DNA from: Actinomycetes bacterium
GTDB taxonomy: Bacteria > Actinomycetota > Actinomycetes > Actinomycetales > Actinomycetaceae
Direction of reading: 5' to 3'
NCBI GenBank assembly: GCA_023426345.1
Contig: JAFAAX010000026.1
Coordinates: 1-6,152, forward strand
Length of the DNA: 6,152 nucleotides
Under the pieces are notes generated by a model. The model ran no database searches and was not told where the DNA came from. It saw nothing but the letters and a program-made list of their open reading frames with translations. The number at the start of each line of letters is the position of its first letter. The stretch's first letter is position 1. Shown one piece after another: positions 1 through 4,969 of the stretch. A program made the translations under genes and the position numbers.

Positions 1-118
1 GGCCGGCGGGGCGCGGCGCGCCCGACTCGGCGGCGGCGTCGTCGATGGCGTCGGCGGGGCGGGCCTCATGGGCGGCGTCGGGGCGCGATGGCTCCACGTC
101 CGTGTCGGTGGGATTCAC
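1..118 (-). CDS. 5' end of an unidentified protein, truncated by the window edge
   Basis: A minus-strand reading frame opens with GTG at 118-116 and stays open for 39 codons to the left edge. The start is constrained by an in-frame TAG at 127-125. An AGGG stretch a few bases upstream may serve as a weak ribosome binding site. The visible residues begin MNPTDTDVEPSRPDAAHEA and continue rich in Ala, Asp, Glu and Pro. This looks like a disordered acidic N-terminal tail, as is common before the first membrane segment or domain of actinobacterial proteins. No domain is visible, so I assign no function. A promoter-like pair and operator-like palindromes lie directly upstream, which supports a real gene start. 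Confidence is moderate because only the N-terminus is seen. Confidence 0.5.
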   Translation of the reverse strand, partial: MNPTDTDVEPSRPDAAHEARPADAIDDAAAESGAPRPAG

Positions 119-126
119 AGCACCCT

Positions 127-155
127 ATTGTGCATCCAGTGCAGATTCTGCACAA
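127..155 (-). promoter_or_regulatory. candidate promoter of the leftmost minus-strand gene
   Basis: Read on the minus strand, a TTGTGC hexamer (155-150) and a CACAAT hexamer (132-127) are separated by 17 bp, which fits a housekeeping sigma -35/-10 pair. Transcription would start about at 120, making the GTG at 118 almost leaderless. The two hexamers are part of the arms of one inverted repeat (TTGTGCA/TGCACAA). A protein binding that repeat would therefore cover the promoter. The assignment is by pattern only. Confidence 0.35.
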
Positions 156-162
156 CGTGCAG
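128..162. promoter_or_regulatory. operator-like array of alternating GTGCAG/CTGCAC palindromes
   Basis: GTGCAG (139-144), CTGCAC (148-153) and GTGCAG (157-162) follow each other with 3-bp spacers, so each neighbouring pair forms a perfect 15-bp inverted repeat. A wider pair, TTGTGCA (128-134) and TGCACAA (149-155), is nested over it. The array lies on the candidate promoter of the minus-strand gene and about 100 bp upstream of the divergent DUF1697 start. Such dense dyad symmetry is typical of a binding site for a dimeric repressor, possibly two dimers side by side. The binding protein is unknown and may be encoded by the truncated gene or elsewhere. Confidence 0.45.
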
Positions 163-206
163 GTCGAGGGTGTCGGTCACAGCAGCGGCGGCTGTCGAGC
201 GGAGCA

Positions 207-246
207 CGGCCCTCAGCCGAGCGCGGCCGCCCGCTACTGAGGGCCG
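207..246. repeat. 10-bp perfect inverted repeat upstream of the DUF1697 gene
   Basis: CGGCCCTCAG (207-216) and CTGAGGGCCG (237-246) are exact reverse complements separated by 20 bases, which contain the self-complementary GCGGCCGC (223-230). The structure ends 12 bases before the ATG at 259, just ahead of the GGGGGA ribosome binding site (251-256). In RNA it could be a 5'-leader hairpin or a terminator without a U tract. In DNA it could be an operator. Nothing in the sequence decides between these. Confidence 0.4.
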
Positions 247-258
247 GGATGGGGGACA

Positions 259-801
259 ATGACCCGCATGGAACGCAGGATCGTCCTGGTGCGCGCGGTG
301 AACGTCGGCGGCACCGCGAAGCTGCCGATGGCGCAGTGGAGGTCGCTTGCCGAGGGACTCGGCGCGTGCGATGTCTCCACGTACATCGCCTCCGGGAACA
401 TGGTTTGCACGATCGACGCCGATCCGCGATCCTTCGACGAGTCTCTCGAGAAGGCGGTGGAGGAGGGCTTCGGGTTCTTCCGGCACGTGATCAGCCGTTC
501 ACTCGCCGAGGTCGAGGCGGCGCTGGCCGGACACCCTTTCGAGGTTCTTGATCCGAAGCGTTCCTTCATCTCGTTCCTCACCGGCGCGCCGACGGCGGAG
601 GGCATCGCTGCGGCGCGGAGTCTCGACACCGGCGGCGATCGCTGGGAGGTCGTCGGGCGCGAGATGCACCTGCGGTTCGCCGACGGTGCCGGCCACCCGC
701 AGATGAAGGAGCGTCAGATCATGCGCTTTCTGGATGTGGTGGGCACGGCGCGCAACCTCGCCACCGTGGGGAAGCTGATCGATCTCGCCCGCCGCGAGTG
801 A
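259..801 (+). CDS. DUF1697 family protein
   Basis: This 180-residue protein matches the usual length and pattern of the DUF1697 family. It has an N-terminal RAVNVGG strand-turn (residues 12-18, corresponding to the family's RGINVGG), then KLPMA (21-25). TYIASGNMVC (40-49) is the best conserved family block. Near the C-terminus, GTARNLATVGKL (162-173) matches the family's closing motif. No membrane segment or signal peptide is seen, so it is probably cytoplasmic. The biochemical function of DUF1697 is not established and I do not infer one. ATG 259 is chosen because GGGGGA lies close upstream. ATG 268 would give a length even closer to many homologues and cannot be excluded. The gene stands alone, divergent from the leftmost gene and convergent with the aldo/keto reductase operon. 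Confidence 0.9.
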   Translation: MTRMERRIVLVRAVNVGGTAKLPMAQWRSLAEGLGACDVSTYIASGNMVCTIDADPRSFDESLEKAVEEGFGFFRHVISRSLAEVEAALAGHPFEVLDPKRSFISFLTGAPTAEGIAAARSLDTGGDRWEVVGREMHLRFADGAGHPQMKERQIMRFLDVVGTARNLATVGKLIDLARRE

Positions 802-896
802 GGGTATCGCCCGCCCCCCAGATCGGCGAAGGGCATTCGGAACACCGGTGAATCCCCAGCCGGCGCGCGTCCCCGTCCCGTTCTGCCGCACTGCCC

Positions 897-977
897 ATCG
901 ACGAGGACGCCCCCTCGCGGAACGCCGGGTCCCGTGAGGGGGGTCGCCCCGCGGCACGCGGGGCCGTCCTCGTCGAT
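897..977. other. three-stem foldback (cruciform/three-way junction) between convergent genes
   Basis: An outer 13-bp perfect inverted repeat (897-909 with 965-977) encloses two further hairpins. The first pairs 910-920 with 932-942 (11 pairs, one of them G.U on the plus strand) around an 11-base loop. The second pairs 946-953 with 957-964 (8 perfect pairs) around the triloop GCA. Only three bases (943-945) are unpaired between the stems, so about 64 of 81 bases pair. The element starts 95 bases after the DUF1697 stop and ends exactly on the last base of the aldo/keto reductase TGA (979-977). A bidirectional terminator is the simplest reading, although there is no T tract on either side. A REP-like palindromic element or structured RNA is also possible. 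The single non-Watson-Crick pair is G.U in plus-strand RNA but C.A in minus-strand RNA, which slightly favours the plus strand. Confidence 0.7.
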
Positions 978-1831
978 CATCGGCCGCTGTAGACGGGGAA
1001 CGAGGCGCTGCGCCCGTAGTCGCGGTGGTCGAGGTGGCGCAGCGCGTCCATGTCCGCCTGCGAGATCTGGAAGTCGACGCGGGCGTTGTCGCGCATGTGG
1101 TCGGGGTCGGCGGTCTTGGGCAGGGACACGCAGCCCAGGTCCAGCGTGTAGCGGATGCACAGCTGGGGCACCGATACGCGGTACTTGCTCGCGATCTGCG
1201 TCAGAGTCGGATTGCGGAGGATCTCGCCGTGGGCGATCGGGGAGTAGGCCTCCACGAGGATGTCGTGCTCCTGGCAGTGCTCGATGAGGTCGCTCGGCGT
1301 GTTTCCCGCGTGGACCAGGATCTGGTTGACGTGCGGGGTCACGTCGGCATGGTCGAGGACGTTGGCCAGGTCGGGCTCCAGGAAGTTCGACACGCCGATC
1401 GCGTGGATCCTTCCTGCCCGGTGGGCTTCCTCCAGGGCCCGCCAGGCCTGGAGGTTTCCGTCGGCGTAGTCGCCGCCGCGGAAGTCCGACCACGGCTGGG
1501 GAGCGTGGATGAGCATGAGGTCGATGTAGTCGATGTCCAGAGTGGCCAGCGACTTCTCGATCGCGGCGGCCGCCTGGTCGTGGTCCTTGATCTCGGCGGC
1601 CAGCTTCGTGGAAACGAACAACTGCTCACGGGCGACGCCGCTGGTGCGGACGCCCTCTCCCACACCGCGTTCGTTGCCGTAGGCCTGGGCGGTGTCGATG
1701 TTGCGGTAACCGATGCGCACCGCCTCGCGCACCGCCTCGGCGGCCCGGTCGTCGTCGATGAACCAGGTGCCCAGTCCCAGCCTCGGGATGACCACGCCGT
1801 TGGACAACGTGGCGTTCTCGTCGAGGATCAC
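977..1831 (-). CDS. aldo/keto reductase (DkgA-like, AKR5-type)
   Basis: This predicted cytoplasmic NADPH-dependent carbonyl reductase has 284 residues and the (beta/alpha)8 fold inferred from motifs. The first family signature, GYRNIDTAQAYGNE, is at residues 41-54 and carries catalytic Asp46 and Tyr51. Lys76 (VSTKL) and His109 (LIHAP) complete the tetrad. GVSNF lies at 146-150. LPKT (237-240) with the following R-x-N at 247-249 is the expected cofactor phosphate-binding region. I place the start at GTG 1831 because it overlaps the cupin stop codon as GTGA and has GGACGGAG upstream. The frame is open further 5', but those residues (to 1891) lie inside the cupin gene and lack family similarity. 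The overlap implies translational coupling as the last gene of the CMD-cupin operon. The exact substrate, an aldehyde or ketone, cannot be read from the sequence. Confidence 0.93.
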   Translation of the reverse strand: MILDENATLSNGVVIPRLGLGTWFIDDDRAAEAVREAVRIGYRNIDTAQAYGNERGVGEGVRTSGVAREQLFVSTKLAAEIKDHDQAAAAIEKSLATLDIDYIDLMLIHAPQPWSDFRGGDYADGNLQAWRALEEAHRAGRIHAIGVSNFLEPDLANVLDHADVTPHVNQILVHAGNTPSDLIEHCQEHDILVEAYSPIAHGEILRNPTLTQIASKYRVSVPQLCIRYTLDLGCVSLPKTADPDHMRDNARVDFQISQADMDALRHLDHRDYGRSASFPVYSGR

Positions 1832-2259
1832 GGTTGTGCTCCGTCCTGCGGCAGTGCCGCGTACTGTTCGTCGGAGACGGGCTCCAGCCACTCGGTGGCG
1901 AGGTCCGCCCCCGGCACCTCGATGGCGATGTGGGTGAACCAGGAGTCGGCCGTCGCGCCGTGCCAGTGCTTGACCCCGGCGGGAATCCGGATGACGCAGC
2001 CGGGCTCCAGACGGACCGGTGCCCGACCCTCCGCCTGGTACCAGCCGCTGCCCGCGACGGCCAGCAGGATCTGGCCGCCGCCCGAGGTGGCGTGGTGGAT
2101 GTGCCAGTTGTTGCGGCAGCCGGGCTCGAAGGTGACGTTGCTGATCGCGACGCCCTCGGTGGTCAACGGGTTGCGGTAGCTCTGCCCGATGAAGTACCGG
2201 GCGAAGGCGTCGTTCGGCTCTCCGAGGCCGAAGAGCGGCTGGAAGTCCGTCCCATTCAT
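1828..2259 (-). CDS. single-domain metal-binding cupin
   Basis: This small beta-barrel protein of 143 residues has a typical cupin metal site. Motif 1 contains His53-x-His55 and Gln63 (in WHIHHATSGGGQ), and motif 2 contains His98 within KHWHGA (97-102). Three His plus one Gln is the ligand set known from small manganese cupins of the hydroxynitrile-lyase-like group. Here the loop between His55 and Gln63 is longer. The C-terminal EWLEPVSDEQY is also characteristic of cupins encoded beside CMD-family genes. ATG 2259 is chosen because GAGAGGTGATGAG precedes it. The longer open frame to 2328 overlaps the small ORF and looks non-coding. It sits between the CMD and aldo/keto reductase genes and overlaps the latter by 4 bp. 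The role is probably catalytic or binding of a small molecule in the same pathway. Hydroxynitrile lyase activity is not claimed. Confidence 0.88.
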   Translation of the reverse strand: MNGTDFQPLFGLGEPNDAFARYFIGQSYRNPLTTEGVAISNVTFEPGCRNNWHIHHATSGGGQILLAVAGSGWYQAEGRAPVRLEPGCVIRIPAGVKHWHGATADSWFTHIAIEVPGADLATEWLEPVSDEQYAALPQDGAQP

Positions 2260-2263
2260 CTCA

Positions 2264-2320
2264 TCACCTCTCTCGCACGGTCTGGCCGACGACCCGGCTG
2301 TCCCGGGGTGCGATCTCCAT
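2264..2320 (-). CDS. candidate 18-codon small ORF between CMD and cupin genes
   Basis: ATG at 2320-2318 is preceded by AGGAG at a 7-base spacing and opens a frame of 18 codons (MEIAPRDSRVVGQTVRER) ending in TGA at 2266-2264. A second TGA follows directly. The stop lies 4 bases before the cupin ATG, and the last codons contain the cupin ribosome binding site. Translation of the small ORF would therefore bring ribosomes onto the cupin start. It begins 38 bases after the CMD stop. Possible readings are a coupling or leader peptide, a true microprotein, or the remnant of a decayed gene. Its first residues vaguely resemble the MEI-x-R-x-x-S start of some cupins. With only 18 codons, chance is a real alternative. 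Confidence 0.35.
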   Translation of the reverse strand: MEIAPRDSRVVGQTVRER

Positions 2321-2358
2321 CGTGGCACTCCTGGGCCCGGTTGAGACCGTGCTGGTAG

Positions 2359-2712
2359 TCAGTCGTTGTCCGTGAGGACGTCCCGGGCCACGGTCATGGC
2401 CCCCATGCCGTTGGGCCATCCGGTGTAGAACGCGAGGTGGGTGATGGCCTCCTTGAGTTCGTCGTCGGTGCATCCGTTCCGCCGCGCGAAGCCCAGATGG
2501 AAACGGAGCTGGTCCAGCTTCCCCATGGCGACCAGCGCGGCGACGGTGATGAGGCTGCGGTCTCGTGTGGACAGTCCTGCGCGTTCCCACACGTCGTCGA
2601 AGAGCACCTGGTCGGTGTAGTGGGCCAGTCCGGGCGCGAAGTCCCCGAAGGCCTCCCTGCCGCCGGTCCAGCCAGTTCGGCCGGTCGTGGTCTCCGGTGC
2701 GTCCTCGTTCAT
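2359..2712 (-). CDS. carboxymuconolactone decarboxylase (CMD) family protein
   Basis: This all-helical protein of 117 residues has the CMD fold at about residues 28-112. Recognisable blocks are LFDDVWERAGLSTRDRSLIT (37-56), FHLGFARRNG (71-80) and THLAFYTGWPNG (91-102). Arg52 and His72 are the conserved polar residues expected near the active site. Only one cysteine (Cys81) is present, so the CxxC peroxidase centre of AhpD is absent. Peroxiredoxin-reducing activity is therefore unlikely. ATG 2712 is preferred over the adjacent ATG 2715 because GAGGAGG is better spaced from it. The frame upstream to 2811 has no family similarity. It is the first gene of the operon with cupin and aldo/keto reductase. 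True 4-carboxymuconolactone decarboxylation (the PcaC reaction) is not implied, because no protocatechuate pathway genes are nearby. Confidence 0.9.
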   Translation of the reverse strand: MNEDAPETTTGRTGWTGGREAFGDFAPGLAHYTDQVLFDDVWERAGLSTRDRSLITVAALVAMGKLDQLRFHLGFARRNGCTDDELKEAITHLAFYTGWPNGMGAMTVARDVLTDND

Positions 2713-2774
2713 CATGTCCTCCTCGGTCGCGCCCTCATGCGAGCCCCTCCATGGAACGCCCCGCCGTGCTCGGA

Positions 2775-2805
2775 CAGGAAGATCCTGACGAGGGGTGTAC
2801 CAGGA
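2775..2805. promoter_or_regulatory. possible operator in the divergent control region
   Basis: Between the CMD start and the regulator start (2713-2846), CAGGA (2775-2779) and TCCTG (2783-2787) form a 13-bp inverted repeat with spacer AGA. A further CAGGA is at 2801-2805, and GGT-GT-ACC dyad symmetry is at 2794-2801. XRE-family regulators usually bind short dyads in the region they share with the divergent operon, so this is a candidate self-binding site of the MmyB-like regulator. The arms are only five bases, so the call is tentative. Confidence 0.25.
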
Positions 2806-2833
2806 GAGCATGCCTTTCGGCGGTCCGAGCCCG

Positions 2834-2847
2834 TAGCGTTGGCGGTA
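2834..2847 (+). promoter_or_regulatory. -10 element of a probably leaderless promoter for the regulator
   Basis: TAGCGT (2834-2839) fits the actinobacterial -10 pattern TAnnnT and ends 7 bases before the ATG at 2847. Transcription would thus begin at or next to the A of the start codon, giving a leaderless mRNA, which is common in actinomycetes. This is consistent with the lack of a good Shine-Dalgarno sequence before this ATG. No convincing -35 hexamer is visible. Confidence 0.5.
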
Positions 2848-3758
2848 TGGACAACAGGAGCGAGGCGCGGGAGTTCCTCATGTCGCGGCGCGCCAACCTG
2901 ACGCCCGAGCAGGCGGGACTCCCCTCCTCGGCCAACAGGAGGGTGCGGGGATTGCGGCGCAGCGAGGTCGCCCTGTTGGCCGACGTCAGCGTCGAGTACT
3001 ACGCCAAGATCGAACGCGGCGGCCTCCAGGGCGTGTCCGACGCGGTGCTGAACGCGGTGGCAACCGCGTTGCGGCTCGACGATGCCGAACGCGAGTACCT
3101 CTTCGACCTGGCGCGGACGGCCCGAGGAGGTGCGGAGCCGGTGCGTCGGCGCACCGCGAGGACGTGGGTCGCGCGCGAGACGCTGATTCAGGCTCTGGGC
3201 GCCGTGACCGGTGGACCGGCATTCGTGCGCAACGGGCGGATGGACATCCTGGCGACCAATGCCCTGGGCGCCGCGTTCTACGACCGCGTGCTCGACGGAC
3301 CCGGCCAAGGCAACCTCGCCCGGTTCAACTTTCTGGACGAGCGCTCCCGGACGTTCTACCGCGACTGGGACACCGCTGCGAACGTGTGCGTCGCCATCTT
3401 GCGCACCGAAGCCGGACGCGATCCCCACGACCGGCCGATCCAGGACCTGATCGGTGAGCTGTCGACCCGCTCCGAGGAGTTCGCGACGCGGTGGGGCGCC
3501 CAGAATGTGCGCCGCCATGGGGCCGGGACGAAGGACTTCCACCACCACGTCGTGGGAGATCTGACCCTGGCCTACGAGGGGTTCGAACTCACCGCGGAAC
3601 CGGGACTGTCCTTCCTCATCTACACCGCCGCGCCCGGCTCGGACAGCCAGCAGCGCCTCGATCTGCTGGCCAGCTGGGCGGCGACCACCACCCAGGAGTC
3701 GGGCGCTCTGCGAGCCGCTGCTCGGCTGGACGCCGCGTCGCGGGAGAAGGAGGACTGA
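2847..3758 (+). CDS. MmyB-like helix-turn-helix transcriptional regulator
   Basis: This 303-residue protein has two domains. The N-terminal XRE-type helix-turn-helix spans about residues 6-85, with the family's GLRRSEVALLADVSVEYYAK block at 35-54 followed by IERG. The C-terminal MmyB-like ligand-binding domain (a PAS-like fold in this family) spans about 105-280. It shows PAFVRNGRMDILATN (124-138), LRTEAGRDPHD (185-195), GELSTRSEEF (203-212) and LASWAAT (274-280). Members are one-component regulators presumed to sense a small hydrophobic ligand and usually control a neighbouring oxidoreductase gene. Here the aldo/keto reductase follows after 2 bases and the CMD operon is divergent. Both are likely targets. 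ATG 2847 is chosen by the HTH domain start and the -10 seven bases upstream. The open frame continues 5' to 2565 but runs antisense through the CMD gene. Confidence 0.93.
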   Translation: MDNRSEAREFLMSRRANLTPEQAGLPSSANRRVRGLRRSEVALLADVSVEYYAKIERGGLQGVSDAVLNAVATALRLDDAEREYLFDLARTARGGAEPVRRRTARTWVARETLIQALGAVTGGPAFVRNGRMDILATNALGAAFYDRVLDGPGQGNLARFNFLDERSRTFYRDWDTAANVCVAILRTEAGRDPHDRPIQDLIGELSTRSEEFATRWGAQNVRRHGAGTKDFHHHVVGDLTLAYEGFELTAEPGLSFLIYTAAPGSDSQQRLDLLASWAATTTQESGALRAAARLDAASREKED

Positions 3759-3760
3759 TC

Positions 3761-4747
3761 GTGCACATCAGGACACTCGGGCAAGGCCTCAGGGTCTCAG
3801 CCATCGGCATGGGCTGCATGGGCATGTCACAGAGCTACGGTCCCAACCCGGGGACCCGCGAGGACATGATCGCAGTCCTGCGCTCCGCGGTCGATGAGGG
3901 CGTGACGGTCTTCGACACCGCGGAGGTCTACGGCCCCTACGTCAACGAGGAGCTCGTCGGCGAGGCTCTGGAGCCCGTCCGCGACCAGGTCGTCATCGCC
4001 ACGAAGTTCGGATGGCGCATCGAAGGGGGCGCGAGCGTCGGGCTGGACAGCCGGCCCGAGCAGATCCGGCGGGTCGTCGAGGGGTCTTTGAGACGGCTCC
4101 GCACCGACGTCATCGACCTGTTCTACCAGCATCGCGTCGACCCCGATGTGCCGATCGAGGACGTCGCGGGGACCGTCGGCGATCTCATCGCCGAGGGCAA
4201 GGTGAGACACTTCGGGCTCTCCGAGGCCTCGGCCGACACGATCCGCCGCGCCCACGCCGTCCAGCCGGTGACCGCCCTGCAGAGCGAGTACTCCTTGTGG
4301 ACGCGCGACCCCGAGGGCGAGATCCTGACCACCCTGGCCGAGCTCGGTATCGGCCTGGTGCCGTTCAGTCCCCTGGGCAAGGGACTGTTCACCGGCACCG
4401 TCGCCCCCACCGCCGCCTTCGCCGCAGACGACATCCGAGCCCGAGTCCCCCGATTCGACCCCGACAACCTGGCGGCCAATACCGCCCTGGTCGACCACGT
4501 CCGCGCCCTCGCGGCGTCCAAGGGCGTCACTTCCGCCCAGGTGTCGCTCGCGTGGCTGCTGCTCAGGGCGCCGTGGATCGTTCCGATCCCCGGGACGCGC
4601 CACACGAGACGACTCCGGAAGAACGCGCAGGCCACCGAGGTCGGGCTCTCTCCCGACGAGGTCGACGACCTCGACCACCTCGCGGAGACGATCGGCGTGC
4701 ACGGCGCCCGGTACAACGCCGAGCACATGGCCTACGTCGACCGATAG
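3761..4747 (+). CDS. aldo/keto reductase (AKR13/YakC-like)
   Basis: This predicted cytosolic NADPH-dependent carbonyl reductase has 328 residues. The catalytic tetrad is visible as Asp52 and Tyr57 (VFDTAEVYGP, 50-59), Lys82 (ATKFG) and His124 (YQHRVDP). The MGCMGMSQSYG block (17-27), GLSEAS (152-157), PFSPLGKG (201-208) and IPGTR (276-280, cofactor phosphate binding) place it in the long-chain YakC/AKR13-like group. It is therefore not a recent duplicate of the other reductase at 977-1831. The start is GTG 3761, with AAGGAGG seven bases upstream (3747-3753). The regulator stops only 2 bases before it, so the two form an operon and are probably translationally coupled. The substrate is unknown. 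Related enzymes reduce aldehydes, dicarbonyls or aryl ketones. Confidence 0.94.
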   Translation: MHIRTLGQGLRVSAIGMGCMGMSQSYGPNPGTREDMIAVLRSAVDEGVTVFDTAEVYGPYVNEELVGEALEPVRDQVVIATKFGWRIEGGASVGLDSRPEQIRRVVEGSLRRLRTDVIDLFYQHRVDPDVPIEDVAGTVGDLIAEGKVRHFGLSEASADTIRRAHAVQPVTALQSEYSLWTRDPEGEILTTLAELGIGLVPFSPLGKGLFTGTVAPTAAFAADDIRARVPRFDPDNLAANTALVDHVRALAASKGVTSAQVSLAWLLLRAPWIVPIPGTRHTRRLRKNAQATEVGLSPDEVDDLDHLAETIGVHGARYNAEHMAYVDR

Positions 4748-4749
4748 GC

Positions 4750-4805
4750 GGACGGCCCCTCGTCCTGTCCACATGCGGCGCCCCAGACGGAAGATCGAGC
4801 CGCAT
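4750..4805. terminator. hairpins between convergent aldo/keto reductase and tRNA genes
   Basis: Two foldbacks lie just after the reductase stop codon (4747). GGACG (4750-4754) pairs with CGTCC (4761-4765) around a short loop, extendable by one G.U pair. ATGCGGC (4773-4779) pairs with GCCGCAT (4799-4805) around 19 bases. They lie between convergent transcription units, so either could stop reductase transcripts (plus) or tRNA transcripts (minus). Neither is followed by a T tract, so the terminator call is weak. Confidence 0.3.
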
Positions 4806-4816
4806 ACGTCAGTCTG

Positions 4817-4889
4817 TGCCCCGAACAGGATTCGAACCTGCGGCCTTTCGCTCCGGAGGCGAACGCTCTATCCACTGAGCTATCGGGGC
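4817..4889 (-). tRNA. tRNA-Arg, anticodon CCG
   Basis: The minus strand folds into a complete 73-base cloverleaf. The acceptor stem is GCCCCGA/TCGGGGC with discriminator A. The D arm is GCTC/GAGC with an 8-base loop. The anticodon stem is TTCGC/GCGAA with loop CTCCGGA, which places CCG at positions 34-36. The variable loop has 5 bases and the T arm has loop TTCGAAT. The anticodon reads CGG (arginine), a frequent codon in high-GC genomes. The 3' CCA is not encoded, since CAG follows the discriminator base, so it must be added by the CCA-adding enzyme. Promoter-like hexamers lie 11 bases upstream and an IS30-family element begins 53 bases upstream. Confidence 0.97.
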
Positions 4890-4900
4890 TGCGTCGAGCC

Positions 4901-4931
4901 ACTCTAGCAGCGTCGGCGAGGATGCTGTGAA
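4901..4931 (-). promoter_or_regulatory. promoter of tRNA-Arg
   Basis: On the minus strand, TAGAGT (4906-4901) is a good -10 hexamer 11 bases before the mature tRNA 5' end. TTCACA (4931-4926), one mismatch from TTGACA, lies 19 bp further upstream as the -35. The spacer is slightly long. The IS element starts at 4943, 11 bases beyond the -35, so the core promoter appears to have survived the insertion while any upstream activating sequence was replaced. Confidence 0.5.
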
Positions 4932-4942
4932 TCGGGGAGATG

Positions 4943-4969
4943 CCCGAATTCTATTTCGAGGTGCAACAC
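4943..4969 (+). repeat. left terminal inverted repeat of the IS30-family element
   Basis: These 27 bases match the reverse complement of 6125-6151 at 19 positions. The conserved blocks are CCCGA, TTCT and GTGCAAC, with a variable centre. The transposase stop codon (TAG, 4953-4951) and its last five or so codons lie inside this repeat, so protein and transposon end are co-constrained here. Confidence 0.8.

Noticed and set aside
843..850. CACCGGTG palindrome after the DUF1697 gene
   Set aside because: An 8-bp GC-rich palindrome is expected by chance at this base composition and has no supporting context.
714..1493. A 259-codon minus-strand frame
   Set aside because: It overlaps the DUF1697 and reductase genes out of frame, and its Arg/Pro-rich composition is typical of a high-GC shadow frame.
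1025..2179. A 384-codon plus-strand frame
   Set aside because: It is antisense to the reductase and cupin genes, both of which have clear family motifs. The long frame is a high-GC artefact.
2565..2846. N-terminal extension of the regulator frame
   Set aside because: It lies antisense to the CMD gene, has no domain, and the HTH domain and -10 element indicate the start at 2847.
4012..4878. A 288-codon plus-strand frame running through the reductase end and the tRNA
   Set aside because: Its C-terminal RTGFEPAAFRSGGERSIH is the familiar spurious translation of an antisense tRNA gene, and the rest is out of frame with a well-supported reductase.
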